Assembly: GCF_021129305.1 (NCBI RefSeq)
Contig: NZ_JAJOMB010000026.1
Span: forward strand, 85,740-149,739
Direction: 5' to 3'
DNA length: 64,000 bases
From: Kineosporia babensis
GTDB taxonomy: Bacteria > Actinomycetota > Actinomycetes > Actinomycetales > Kineosporiaceae
Below, in pieces: positions 34,575 through 43,065 of the stretch. The notes beneath the pieces were generated by a model that worked only from the letters and a program-made list of their open reading frames with translations, was not told the origin of the DNA and made no database searches. Each line of letters opens with the position of its first letter. Within the stretch, counting starts at the first letter, position 1. A program made the translations under genes and the position numbers.

Positions 34575-36767
34575 GTGCCGAGAGGGTTGAGCGTTTCCAG
34601 CCGCGACCTGCGCGACGCCCTGATCGGCCTGGTCCCGAACGCGGCGGCGCTGCTGGTCGCGTCCTGGATCCTGGCGGGGCTGGAGATCGACCACTGGTGG
34701 TGGGCCTTCGCCGTGGCCGCGGTCACCACGGCCTTCGATGCGATGGTGCGGCCCGCGCTGCGCCTGATCGCCGGGTTGGCCGGGGCGATCACCGCGCTGG
34801 TGCTGGGGCTCAGCGCGCAGGTCGGGCTGATCATGGGGGCGCTGCTGCTGGTGCCCGGGGTGTACGTCAGCGGGGTGGAGGCGGCGGCCCAGGCCTTGTT
34901 GCTGGTGGCGCTGCTGGCCGCGGTCACCCGCTGGGTGGTCGGGGTCAACGACAGTTCGTACATCGTGGCCGACCTGATCCGGCGCGGCGAGTCGCGCCGC
35001 CGTCGGGGCCGCGAGCGTGGCCGGCCGTCCGACGAACTGCCCTGCGGGGTGGTCATCGTGCAGATCGACGGCCTGCCCTACCCCCTGCTGCAGAACGGCA
35101 TCGTCTCGGGGGTGCTGCCCACCTTGTCGCGGTGGGTGCGTTCGGGCAGCCACGAGATGACGCCGTGGTGGGCTCAGGTGCCTTCGACCACCCCGGCCAG
35201 CCAGGCGGGGATCCTGCACGGCAGCAACGAGGGCATCCCGGCCTTCCGCTGGTACGAGAAGGACACCGGCAAGCTGGTCGTGGCCAACCGCCCGGGCGAT
35301 GCCGCCCTGATCGAGGCCAGGATCAGCAACGGACGAGGGTTGCTGGCAGACGGGGGCGTCAGCGTCTCGAACATGTTCAGCGGGGATGCCCCGACCGCGC
35401 TGATGGTGATGAGCCGGGCCGCCCGCCGGGGAGACCTGGGACCGGGTAGCTCCTACATCCGCTTCTTCTTCAGCCCGTTCGTCACCGCCCGCACCCTGGT
35501 GCTCACCGTCGCCGAGATCGTGAAAGAGCTTTACCAGGGCCGGCAGCAGCGGGTGCGCGGCATCGAGCCGCGGATCCGCCGCCGCGGTTCGTACGTGGCC
35601 CTGCGCGGGCTGACCAACGTGGTGCTGCGGGACCTGAACGTGGCCCTGGTCGCCGAGCACATGATCGCCGGGGCCCCGGTCATCTACGTCGACTTCGTCG
35701 ACTACGACGAGATCGCGCACCACGCCGGGGTCACCCGCCCGGAGTCGATGGACGCGCTCGCCGGGATCGACCGGGTGCTGTACACGCTGCAGCGGGTGGC
35801 CGACGCGGCGCCCCGGCACTACGAGTTCGTCGTGCTGTCCGACCACGGCCAGGCTCAAGGGGCCACGTTCCGGCAACTGACCGGCCGCACGCTCGAAGCC
35901 GCGGTCCGCGAGCACACCGGGGCTTCGTCCACGGTGGCCGAGACCGGTGACGTGGAGGGCTGGGGGCCGTTCAACGCGCTCCTGACCGATGTGCTGAGCA
36001 CCGCCCGCCCGAGCACACGCCGGGCCCTGCGCCGGATGGATCGGGCCGACAAGGCCGGGGTGATCGTGGGCCCGCAGCGGACCGGTCCAGCCCGATCGGG
36101 GGTGGAGGAACCGGCCACTGAGAACCCGAAACCTGTGCGCCCGGGTGCAGGTTCGGGGCCGGCGGGACGGGGTACGGAGGATCTGGCCGGGCGCCCTGAG
36201 CTCGTGGTCGTCGGCTCGGGCAACCTCGGTCTGATCTGGTTCCCACGTCTGCCCGGCCGTCTCACCGTGGAAACGCTCACCGAGAAACATCCGGGCCTGA
36301 TCCCCGGTCTGCTGATCGAACCGGGCATCGGCTTCGTGGTGGTCGACAGCGCCCGGGGCCCGCTGGTGATGGGCCCCTCCGGCATCCGGGTCCTGCTCGA
36401 CGACGTCGTCGAGGGCCAGGACCCACTGTCCGCCTTCGGCCCGCGAGCCGCCGCCGACCTGACCCGGGCGGCCTCGATGAAGAACGCCCCGGACCTCTAC
36501 GTGCACTCCACGCTGCACCCCCGAACCGGCGAGGTGCACGCGTTCGAGGAACTGGTCGGCTCGCACGGCGGGCTGGGTGGCTGGCAGAACCAGGCCGTGC
36601 TGGTGCATCCGGTCGACTGGAAGCTCGACGACGACCTGATCGACCGCAGCGTGCAGGACGAGGAACTGCTCTACGGCGCGGGCAGCGTGCACCAGCAACT
36701 CCTGCGCTGGCTCGAACGCTGCGGGGCCCGCAAGCTCTCCGAAGACGAGGAACCCGAACATGTCTGA
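34575..36767 (+). CDS. Membrane-anchored phosphodiesterase/nucleotide pyrophosphatase-like protein with holin-like N-domain
   Basis: 730 residues. Residues about 5-125 hold four hydrophobic helices resembling the phage-holin-family/DUF membrane domain. The rest is an alkaline-phosphatase-fold phosphodiesterase (type I phosphodiesterase/nucleotide pyrophosphatase), with VVIVQIDGLPYPLL, PSTTPASQAGILHG, VIYVDFVDYDEIAHHAG and VVLSDHGQAQGATF as metal sites. A ~60-residue Pro/Gly/Arg linker interrupts it near 500. GTG 34575 is preceded by TACCTT 7 bases upstream and no ribosome site, so a leaderless start fits. It overlaps the NTF2-like gene by 8 bases. Confidence 0.83.
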   Translation: MPRGLSVSSRDLRDALIGLVPNAAALLVASWILAGLEIDHWWWAFAVAAVTTAFDAMVRPALRLIAGLAGAITALVLGLSAQVGLIMGALLLVPGVYVSGVEAAAQALLLVALLAAVTRWVVGVNDSSYIVADLIRRGESRRRRGRERGRPSDELPCGVVIVQIDGLPYPLLQNGIVSGVLPTLSRWVRSGSHEMTPWWAQVPSTTPASQAGILHGSNEGIPAFRWYEKDTGKLVVANRPGDAALIEARISNGRGLLADGGVSVSNMFSGDAPTALMVMSRAARRGDLGPGSSYIRFFFSPFVTARTLVLTVAEIVKELYQGRQQRVRGIEPRIRRRGSYVALRGLTNVVLRDLNVALVAEHMIAGAPVIYVDFVDYDEIAHHAGVTRPESMDALAGIDRVLYTLQRVADAAPRHYEFVVLSDHGQAQGATFRQLTGRTLEAAVREHTGASSTVAETGDVEGWGPFNALLTDVLSTARPSTRRALRRMDRADKAGVIVGPQRTGPARSGVEEPATENPKPVRPGAGSGPAGRGTEDLAGRPELVVVGSGNLGLIWFPRLPGRLTVETLTEKHPGLIPGLLIEPGIGFVVVDSARGPLVMGPSGIRVLLDDVVEGQDPLSAFGPRAAADLTRAASMKNAPDLYVHSTLHPRTGEVHAFEELVGSHGGLGGWQNQAVLVHPVDWKLDDDLIDRSVQDEELLYGAGSVHQQLLRWLERCGARKLSEDEEPEHV

Positions 36768-37146
36768 GGCCCTGGAGCGGATCTACCGCGCCTACGTCGC
36801 CGCCCTGAACGAGCGCCGCCTGGACGACCTCGGCCAGTTCGTGCACGACCAACTCACCTACAACGACCAGGCCTGGACCCTGGCCCAGTACCACGAACGC
36901 CTGGCCGACGACCTGCGCCGGATCCCAGATCTGCACTACGACATCCATAACCTGCTCACCGGCCCGGACCAGGTCGCCGCCCGGCTCTGGTTCGACTGCT
37001 CCCCGCAGGGCGAGTTCCTCGGCATCGCCGTGAACGGCCGGCGGGTGGCCTTCGCCGAGCACGTGTTCTACCGCTTCCGGGGCGGCCGGATCGCCGAGGT
37101 GCACTCCTTGATCGACACGCAGGGCATCCGGAACCAGCTGGCCTGA
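36760..37146 (+). CDS. NTF2/SnoaL-like protein
   Basis: A 128-residue cone-fold protein (SnoaL/ester cyclase-like) starting MSEALERIYRAYVAALNERRLDDLGQFV, with the usual C-terminal FYRFRGGRIAEVHSLID. The ATG overlaps the phosphodiesterase stop by 8 bases, so it is co-translated. Ligand or reaction unknown. Confidence 0.75.
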   Translation: MSEALERIYRAYVAALNERRLDDLGQFVHDQLTYNDQAWTLAQYHERLADDLRRIPDLHYDIHNLLTGPDQVAARLWFDCSPQGEFLGIAVNGRRVAFAEHVFYRFRGGRIAEVHSLIDTQGIRNQLA

Positions 37147-37159
37147 CCCGGCCGGCCGT

Positions 37160-37939
37160 TCAGCGTTCCCAGACGTAGGCCGTGGCGGACGAGACCTTCA
37201 GCAGGCCGGACCGCTCCAGGATGGGACGGGAGTGCTCGGTCGAGTCGCTGTGAATCAGTGTCCGGCCGAGCTCCAACGCAGCGCGGGCCCGGGCCCGGGT
37301 CAGCGCCCGGTAGATACCCCGCCCCCGCCACTCCTTCAGCACCGAACCGCCCCAAAATCCGGCGAAGTCGCTGTCCGGAACCGGTTCCAGCCGTCCCGCA
37401 CCGACCATCCGACCTTCCGCCTCGGCCACCCAGAGCTGCATGCCGTCGTTCAACGCCAGCCGTCGCAACAACGCGTCGGCCATTTCGTCCGACGGCTCGT
37501 CACCAAAAGCCTCGTCCGACATCGCACTCATGGCCCGGACGTCGTCTTCGGTCACAACTCGCCGCACACTCACCCCGGGCGTCGGTTCACCCACGGCCAA
37601 GGCAGCCGCCTCGCCGACCATGATGGATTCCGCCGCCCCGGCCACGAACCCGTTCTGGATCAGCGCTTCGGCCAGCCCCGGAGCATGGTCATGAGCGCGG
37701 GCTTTCCACCGCACGCTCCGGATCCGGGGATCGGACCGGTAGTGCTCGAGCGCCTGCGCAATCAGGACATCGATCTGACCGGCGCCGGTCAGATCGCGAT
37801 AGGTGACGAAGCCCCGCCCGCCCGCAAAAGTGACCAACCGCAGGGGCCCCAACCGGACCACGTCGATCTGGCTCGGTGTCTCCGCCTCGGTGCGCAACTG
37901 CTCGTCGTAAAGCCTGCGGAACCGCTCAACATCGCTCAT
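37160..37939 (-). CDS. GNAT-family N-acetyltransferase
   Basis: 259 residues with a C-terminal GNAT domain (about 125-255): VLKEWRGRGIYRALTRARARAAL carries the R-G-x-G-I acetyl-CoA loop, followed by SDSTEHSRPILERSGL. The N-terminal half is a degenerate related domain. The acceptor is unknown. Convergent with the NTF2-like gene. Confidence 0.83.
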   Translation of the reverse strand: MSDVERFRRLYDEQLRTEAETPSQIDVVRLGPLRLVTFAGGRGFVTYRDLTGAGQIDVLIAQALEHYRSDPRIRSVRWKARAHDHAPGLAEALIQNGFVAGAAESIMVGEAAALAVGEPTPGVSVRRVVTEDDVRAMSAMSDEAFGDEPSDEMADALLRRLALNDGMQLWVAEAEGRMVGAGRLEPVPDSDFAGFWGGSVLKEWRGRGIYRALTRARARAALELGRTLIHSDSTEHSRPILERSGLLKVSSATAYVWER

Positions 37940-37989
37940 CGCGGTTCAGGCTGGACCAGGTCTCTTCTCCGGGCAAGCAGTTTTCCGGC

Positions 37990-38493
37990 TCAGCCTCCCG
38001 GGCAGTCGTTGTCGCCGCCGGAACGGCAGGTCGCGGCCGGCATCGGCGGCTCTGCCGGCGTCGGCACCGGCAGCGGGGTCAGGTCCTCAGGACAATGAAT
38101 GCGCTCGGACAGGCCGCGATAGTTGTTGAACACCAGGCGATAGCACACATCCGAAGCATCCCGGTGGGTCTCCCAGCTGAAGCCGGTGCCGTACCCGTCC
38201 CAGGCGTCCTGGTGGAAGTGAAGCACCAGTTCGGCCATCTCGTCCTGCGGGGTGCGCTGCTGGAGATCCTTGGCCTGCAACACCCGCACACCGCTGTCGT
38301 GCTGGTAAGTCTCAAGCAGGGCGCTGTGCAGCCCGGCCGCCGACCTCTGGCGGGGGTAACTGATTGCGTCCGCCACCCGCTGAACCCGCTCATCGCCGGC
38401 GCGGCTTCCCTCCGGCTGCTGCAGCCACCACCAGCCGGTCGACGCCGCTCCGCCGACCAATACCAAGGCCAACACCCGTCTCCACTTCCGCAC
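37990..38493 (-). CDS. Secreted or membrane-anchored hypothetical protein
   Basis: A 167-residue protein with an N-terminal signal or anchor (MRKWRRVLALVLVGGAASTGWWWL), a globular domain (HFHQDAWDGYGTGFSWETHRDASDVCYRLVF) and a proline-rich tail with two cysteines (TCRSGGDNDCPGG). The GTG start at 38493 follows GGAGGG. No family recognised. It lies downstream of the Rel gene on the same strand. Confidence 0.65.
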   Translation of the reverse strand: MRKWRRVLALVLVGGAASTGWWWLQQPEGSRAGDERVQRVADAISYPRQRSAAGLHSALLETYQHDSGVRVLQAKDLQQRTPQDEMAELVLHFHQDAWDGYGTGFSWETHRDASDVCYRLVFNNYRGLSERIHCPEDLTPLPVPTPAEPPMPAATCRSGGDNDCPGG

Positions 38494-38520
38494 CGACCCT
38501 CCCTGGTCCAGTCCGGAGCC

Positions 38521-40710
38521 CTAGCGTACGAGGGCCGAGCGCACCCCAGGTACTTCCCGCAGCCGGTTGGCCAGCTCGGCCCGGCCGCCCGGGTGCACCA
38601 CCTCGTAGGTCTGGTGCCCCGCCCCGTCATCGCCGATGTACGAACTGGAAGCTTCCACGTCGCAGCCGGAATCGACCAGGGCGACGATCACCCGGGCGAT
38701 CATGCCGGGGCTGTTCTCGCAGACCAGCTCGATCTGGGACAGGTTGGTGCCGGCTCGCACCCAGGTCAGGCGGGTGGAGCGCGCCGGGTCCTTGGCCAGG
38801 GAGGACAGGGCCTGGGAGCACTCGGAGGAATGGACGACGATGCCGCGGGTGCGCGACAGAATGCCGATCAGCCCGCGGCCAGGCACCGCGTGGCAGCAGC
38901 CGGGCCAGGTCAGGGTGACGCCGCTGAGCCCGGGCGCGGAGACATGCATGGCGGGCACACCGGCCGGGGACGGTGCGGGGCCAGGGGGCGTCTCGGGTTC
39001 GTCCTGGTGCGGGGGTAGAGGCTGCGGAGGGACGTGGGTGTGCAGGTTGGGCGCGTAGGGAGCGGTGAGCGCGGCGGTGGAGAGAGCGTTGGCGAGCATG
39101 GTCACGTCGATCCGGCCCGCGCCGACCTCTTCGGCCAGGGTGTCGAGCGAGTCCTGGCCGGAGGCGGTCAGCAGTACGGCCTCGGCCTGGGCGCGGGGGA
39201 GCCGGCGGCGGGAGAGCAGGGTGACGAGGGCGGCTTCACCGGTGGCCCGGTCGTTGTCGCGGCGGGCGCGGGTGTGCCAGGTGCGGATGCGCTGCCGGGC
39301 CCGGGCGGTGACGGTCCACTGCAGCCAGTCCAGCGAGGGGCCGGTCGTGCGGCGGGTGATGATCTCGACGGTGGTGCCGCTGGTCAGGCGGGTGTTCAGG
39401 GGCACCAGGGCGCCGTTGACCCGGGCCCCGGAGCAGCGGTCGCCGACCTCGGAGTGCACGGCGTAGGCGAAGTCGACCACCGAGGCGCCGACCGGTAGCG
39501 AGTGCACGTCGCCCCGCGGGGTCAGCACCCAGATCTCCTGCGCCTGCAGCTCTCCCGCGATCGCCGTCAGGTACTCGCTGTCGTCGGCGTCGTGCCAGGC
39601 CAGCACCCGGGAAAGCCACTGCGGCTCGGCACCCTCACCGTGCTTGTAGGCGTGGTGCGCGGCGCTGCCGTTCTCGGCGTCGGTGTGCATCTGCCGGGTC
39701 CGGACCTGCACCTCGACCATCCGGCCGGACAGCAGCACGGTGGTGTGCAGCGAGCGGTAGGCGTTGAACTTCGGCCGGGCGATGTAGTCCTTGAACCGGT
39801 CGGGCACCGGCTCCCAGAGGGCGTGCACCAGGCCGAGCACCCGGTAGCAGTCCTCCACGTCCTCGACGATCACCCGCACCCCGATCAGGTCGTGCAGGCT
39901 CTCCAGGTCGCGGCCGCTGTTGGCGGTCTTGCGGTAGATGCTCCACAGGTGCTTGATCCGGCCGGTGATCTCGTGCCCGCCCGGGGCCCCGGCCACGGCG
40001 TCGAGGTACTCCTCCAGCCGCTGCATCGCCTCGGTGAGGGTCTCCTCCAGGTGCGGGCGATTCATCAGCTCGGCCCGCAGCTCGAGGAACTCGTCCGGGT
40101 AGGCCACCGCGAACGCGCGGTCCTCCAGTTCGGCCTTCAGCAGAGCGAAGCCCAGCCGGTGGGCCAGCGGCCCGTGGATGGCCAGCGACTCCCGCCCGAT
40201 CCGCGCGGCCTTGGCGGCCGGCAGCGATCCGATGGTGCGCAGATTGTGCAGCCGGTCGGCCAGCTTGATCGTGACCACCCGCGGGTCGGCGGCCAGGGCG
40301 ACGAACAGCTTGCGCAGGCGGGCGGCCTCCACCCGGTCCGGATCGTCGCCCCGCACTGCCGCGACCTTGGTGGCCCCGTCCACCAGAAGGGCCACCTGCG
40401 GACCGAAGGTGCGTTCGACGTCCTCAAGCGTGACTTCGGTGTCCTCGACGGTGTCGTGCAGCACAGCGGCCATCACCGTGGCCGGCTGGGCCCCCACGGT
40501 GGCCACGATCGCGGCTACCGCGAGTGGATGGGTGATGTACGGTTCGCCACTCTTGCGGTTCTGCCCGCTGTGCGCGCGGATCCCGTAGTCGACGGCTTTG
40601 TGCAGGTCAGCCTTGGATTCCTGGTCCCACCCGGCGTGCTCCACGGCGATGTCGAGCTCGCGGACGGCTTCGGCCACGAAGTCTTCGGGCGCGGGTGAGG
40701 ACGAGGGCAC
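38521..40710 (-). CDS. RelA/SpoT-family (p)ppGpp synthetase/hydrolase
   Basis: 729 residues controlling the alarmone (p)ppGpp. The HD hydrolase domain (about 40-190) keeps AAVLHDTVEDTEVTLEDVE and IKLADRLHNLRT. The synthetase domain (about 240-360) has DLIGVRVIVEDVEDCYRVLGLVHALW, DRFKDYIARPKFNAYRSLHTTV and EVQVRTRQMHTDAENGSAAHHAYK. TGS, a CC/H/C zinc-finger-like motif (PGCCHAVPG...SSEC) and ACT domains follow. The RFKD (RxKD) motif is that of bifunctional enzymes. No apt, ruv or sec genes flank it as around the main actinobacterial rel, so it may be a second copy. The GTG start has no clear site. Confidence 0.9.
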   Translation of the reverse strand: MPSSSPAPEDFVAEAVRELDIAVEHAGWDQESKADLHKAVDYGIRAHSGQNRKSGEPYITHPLAVAAIVATVGAQPATVMAAVLHDTVEDTEVTLEDVERTFGPQVALLVDGATKVAAVRGDDPDRVEAARLRKLFVALAADPRVVTIKLADRLHNLRTIGSLPAAKAARIGRESLAIHGPLAHRLGFALLKAELEDRAFAVAYPDEFLELRAELMNRPHLEETLTEAMQRLEEYLDAVAGAPGGHEITGRIKHLWSIYRKTANSGRDLESLHDLIGVRVIVEDVEDCYRVLGLVHALWEPVPDRFKDYIARPKFNAYRSLHTTVLLSGRMVEVQVRTRQMHTDAENGSAAHHAYKHGEGAEPQWLSRVLAWHDADDSEYLTAIAGELQAQEIWVLTPRGDVHSLPVGASVVDFAYAVHSEVGDRCSGARVNGALVPLNTRLTSGTTVEIITRRTTGPSLDWLQWTVTARARQRIRTWHTRARRDNDRATGEAALVTLLSRRRLPRAQAEAVLLTASGQDSLDTLAEEVGAGRIDVTMLANALSTAALTAPYAPNLHTHVPPQPLPPHQDEPETPPGPAPSPAGVPAMHVSAPGLSGVTLTWPGCCHAVPGRGLIGILSRTRGIVVHSSECSQALSSLAKDPARSTRLTWVRAGTNLSQIELVCENSPGMIARVIVALVDSGCDVEASSSYIGDDGAGHQTYEVVHPGGRAELANRLREVPGVRSALVR

Positions 40711-40795
40711 CAGGCCAATCTCGGCAGATCGGCCGCCCGGGTGAAGACCTTGAGGGTGTGAACCGGGCTACACATGTCTGTGAAGGACCGGAAGG

Positions 40796-41062
40796 TCAGG
40801 AGGCGACGGAGGCCGGATCGTCCGGGACGGCAGCGGCGATGATGTCGTTCCGGAACTGCTCGAGGGTCTGCTCGTCGAGGTAGCCGTCCACGGCCACCTC
40901 GGGGGCGATGGTCAGCCACCAGTCGAAGATCTCCTGCACCTTGGCCCGGGGCAGGCGCAGTTCCAGCGGCGGACCGCTGAGGAAGGTGCAGGTGACCAGC
41001 CCGGGCTGGCCGAGGGCAGAGGTGAGTCGCAGGACACCGGGCAGAACCACAGGATCCATCAT
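40796..41062 (-). CDS. Small hypothetical protein
   Basis: 88 residues beginning MMDPVVLPGVLRLTSALGQPG and ending in an Ala/Asp/Pro tail. Soluble, mixed alpha/beta. It follows the DUF1905 gene by 9 bases and precedes rel on the same strand, so it is probably in that unit. Not recognised. Confidence 0.6.
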   Translation of the reverse strand: MMDPVVLPGVLRLTSALGQPGLVTCTFLSGPPLELRLPRAKVQEIFDWWLTIAPEVAVDGYLDEQTLEQFRNDIIAAAVPDDPASVAS

Positions 41063-41071
41063 CGGCCAACC

Positions 41072-41395
41072 CTAACCAAGGCTTTTCCCGTCGACCAGAC
41101 GCCCGCCTCGGGAGATGACCCGTAATCCCAGCCGCACCACGTCCCCCAGTTCCAGTTGCTCGTGCCGGCGTACCCGGTCCTTCACCGGCAGCAGGTAGCC
41201 GCCGTCCTTCGGCCACAACGAGGTCTCCCAGGTGCTGGTGCCGATCCGGACCGACACCGGCACCATGCCCCACCCGTAGGTGACGTCCTTGGCCAGCTCG
41301 CGCAGATCGTCACAAAGTTCTTCGGGCACCCGCAGGAAGTGAAAGGGCGCCGGGCCGCGCCACTCGATCAGTTCGCTCTCGAAGCGGAAATCCAC
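41072..41395 (-). CDS. DUF1905-family protein
   Basis: A 107-residue protein with the DUF1905 pattern: an N-terminal FESELIEWRGPAPFHFLRVPEEL, then YGWGMVPVSVRIGTSTWETSLWPKDGGYLLPVKDRVRR. It is a small beta-barrel domain of unknown function, often beside or fused to YdeI-type proteins. First gene of a short run toward rel. Confidence 0.85.
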   Translation of the reverse strand: MDFRFESELIEWRGPAPFHFLRVPEELCDDLRELAKDVTYGWGMVPVSVRIGTSTWETSLWPKDGGYLLPVKDRVRRHEQLELGDVVRLGLRVISRGGRLVDGKSLG

Positions 41396-41466
41396 GTCTC
41401 ATCATCCCCCGGCCTACGAGACTCGGGGCGACCCGCGCGAATATTCGTCTCGACCGCAAGCAGCGG

Positions 41467-41504
41467 GTGCCCACACCGTCTCGAACTGAGGACGGTGTGG
41501 GCAC
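41467..41504. terminator. Hairpin terminator after the rifampicin monooxygenase-like gene
   Basis: A perfect 14-bp stem (GTGCCCACACCGTC and complement) with a 10-base loop, starting 14 bases beyond the stop on the minus strand. Confidence 0.8.
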
Positions 41505-41517
41505 GGAACGCCCGCGG

Positions 41518-42939
41518 CTAACCGAACCAGCGGGCCAGGTGGGGTTTCGGATCGGGCTGCTCAGGTGTGCTGATCCAGGCGACATGGCCGTCGGGGCGCA
41601 GCAGGACGGCCGGAACGTCGAGCCCGGCCCCGGGATCGGTCAGCTGGTCGACCTGATCCGACCAGCGGCCCACCTCGAACTGGCCGGTGCGGTCGAGCAA
41701 AAGGCCACGACCGCTGTGCAGCCGGCCGTAGAGGTTGCCCTCGGTGAGCGCGATGTCGGGCAGGCGACGGCCGAGCAGTTCCGGGCCCTCGCCGAGGTCG
41801 TAACGGATGTCGATGGCGGTGATCTGGCCGAAGAGGTAGCGGTTGACCTCGTCGAAGTCCATCAGCTTGGTCAGTAGACGGCGCACCGCCTGCGCGCCCG
41901 GTTCCGGAGACAGGAGCTCGGCCTGGGCGCGGGTGTTGTCCAGCACCGCCTCGGCCACCGGACGGCGTTCGGACTGGTAAGTGTCGAGAAGGCCCGAAGC
42001 AGAACGATTCTTCACCTGCGCGGCCAGCTTCCAGCCAAGATTGAAGGCATCCTGCAGCCCAAGGTTGAGGCCCTGGCCGCCGATGGGTGGGTGGATGTGC
42101 GCGGCGTCGCCGGCCAGGAGTACCCGCCCGACGCAATAGCTTTCGGCCAGGCGGGTGGCATCGCCGAAGCGGGACATCCAAACCGGGGAATGCACGCCGA
42201 AATCGGTTCCGGCCACGGCGATCAGCTGCTGCCGGAAGTCTTCGAGGGTGGGCCGCCGGCTGCGATCGGCAACCCCGGCAGCCGCCGGAACCAGAACGCT
42301 GTACTTCTCCGCCCCGAACGCCCTGACCCAGAACCGCTTATGGGCGACCGTTCTGGCGATGGCCGCCACCTCGTCCGGCGGCAGCCCGACCTGCATCTCG
42401 CCCATCAGCATCTCGCTCTTGGTGGGCTCACCCGGGAAACCGACGCCGAACTGCTTGCGTACGGTGCTCCGGCCGCCGTCGCAGCCGACCAGATACCGTG
42501 CCCGCAACCGTTCTCCATCGGCCAGGGCAACCGTCACCCCATCGTCGTCGGCCTCGAAACCGGCTACCGGACAGCCGTGCCGAACTTCGGCGCCCAGGCT
42601 GATGGCCTGCTCTTCCAGCACCCGGACGAGGGTCGGCTGCGGGATGCCGAGCAGGAAGGCGTAGGGCGAGTCGAGGCCGACCGGCGCGCTCTTGTCGATG
42701 GCGGCGAAGAATCCGGCCGCCGGGCGGCGCCGTCCATGCTTGAGCAGACGCTCGAGCAGGCCGCGCATGGCCATCAGTTCGAGGCTGCGGATGTGCAGGG
42801 CGACGATACGGGTCAGCGAGGCCGGTTCGGTCTCCTGCTCCAGGACGAGGACCCGGATGTTGTGCAGTCGCAGTTCGGCGGCCAGAAACGTGCCGGTCGG
42901 ACCGCCGCCGGCGATGATCACGTCGAAATCTTCGGACAT
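41518..42939 (-). CDS. rox: FAD monooxygenase closely resembling rifampicin monooxygenase
   Basis: 473 residues, the length I recall for RIFMO/Rox enzymes, which hydroxylate rifamycins and inactivate them. It shows the FAD motif IIAGGGPTGTFLAAELRLH, the DG motif YLVGCDGGRSTVRK and the GD motif LLAGDAAHIHPPIGGQGLNLG. Long blocks match my recollection of Rox, such as GTDFGVHSPVWMSRFGDATR, LLDTYQSERRPVAEAVLDNTRAQ and DVPAVLLRPDGHVAWIS. Other group A aromatic hydroxylases are the alternative. Expression is probably controlled by the leader ORF and hairpin upstream. The gene symbol is by similarity only. Confidence 0.82.
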   Translation of the reverse strand: MSEDFDVIIAGGGPTGTFLAAELRLHNIRVLVLEQETEPASLTRIVALHIRSLELMAMRGLLERLLKHGRRRPAAGFFAAIDKSAPVGLDSPYAFLLGIPQPTLVRVLEEQAISLGAEVRHGCPVAGFEADDDGVTVALADGERLRARYLVGCDGGRSTVRKQFGVGFPGEPTKSEMLMGEMQVGLPPDEVAAIARTVAHKRFWVRAFGAEKYSVLVPAAAGVADRSRRPTLEDFRQQLIAVAGTDFGVHSPVWMSRFGDATRLAESYCVGRVLLAGDAAHIHPPIGGQGLNLGLQDAFNLGWKLAAQVKNRSASGLLDTYQSERRPVAEAVLDNTRAQAELLSPEPGAQAVRRLLTKLMDFDEVNRYLFGQITAIDIRYDLGEGPELLGRRLPDIALTEGNLYGRLHSGRGLLLDRTGQFEVGRWSDQVDQLTDPGAGLDVPAVLLRPDGHVAWISTPEQPDPKPHLARWFG

Positions 42940-42952
42940 GGGTGTGGCCTTT

Positions 42953-42984
42953 CGGGAGTGCCGGACATCAGGTCGGCGCTCCCG
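42953..42984 (-). promoter_or_regulatory. Hairpin next to the monooxygenase ribosome site
   Basis: CGGGAG and CTCCCG pair outside, GCCG and CGGC inside, with one mismatch and a 10-base loop. The downstream arm ends at the GAAAGG ribosome site of the monooxygenase, and the upstream arm lies 11 bases after the leader-ORF stop. The layout is like an attenuator or a translation switch. Confidence 0.5.
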
Positions 42985-42995
42985 GCGACTTCAGG

Positions 42996-43049
42996 TCAGT
43001 CGCAAGGCCGTGACGGGACGGGGAGCACCCACAGCAGGACAACGGGCAT
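42996..43049 (-). CDS. 17-codon leader peptide upstream of the rifampicin monooxygenase-like gene
   Basis: The ORF reads MPVVLLWVLPVPSRPCD. Its ATG has the near-perfect ribosome site GGAGGAGG at 43058-43065 with an 8-base spacer, the best in the neighbourhood. It stops 56 bases before the monooxygenase ATG, just before the hairpin at 42953-42984. Such an arrangement is typical of regulatory upstream ORFs. There is no protein evidence; the call rests on signal quality and position. Confidence 0.55.
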   Translation of the reverse strand: MPVVLLWVLPVPSRPCD

Positions 43050-43065
43050 GGGTCTAACCTCCTCC

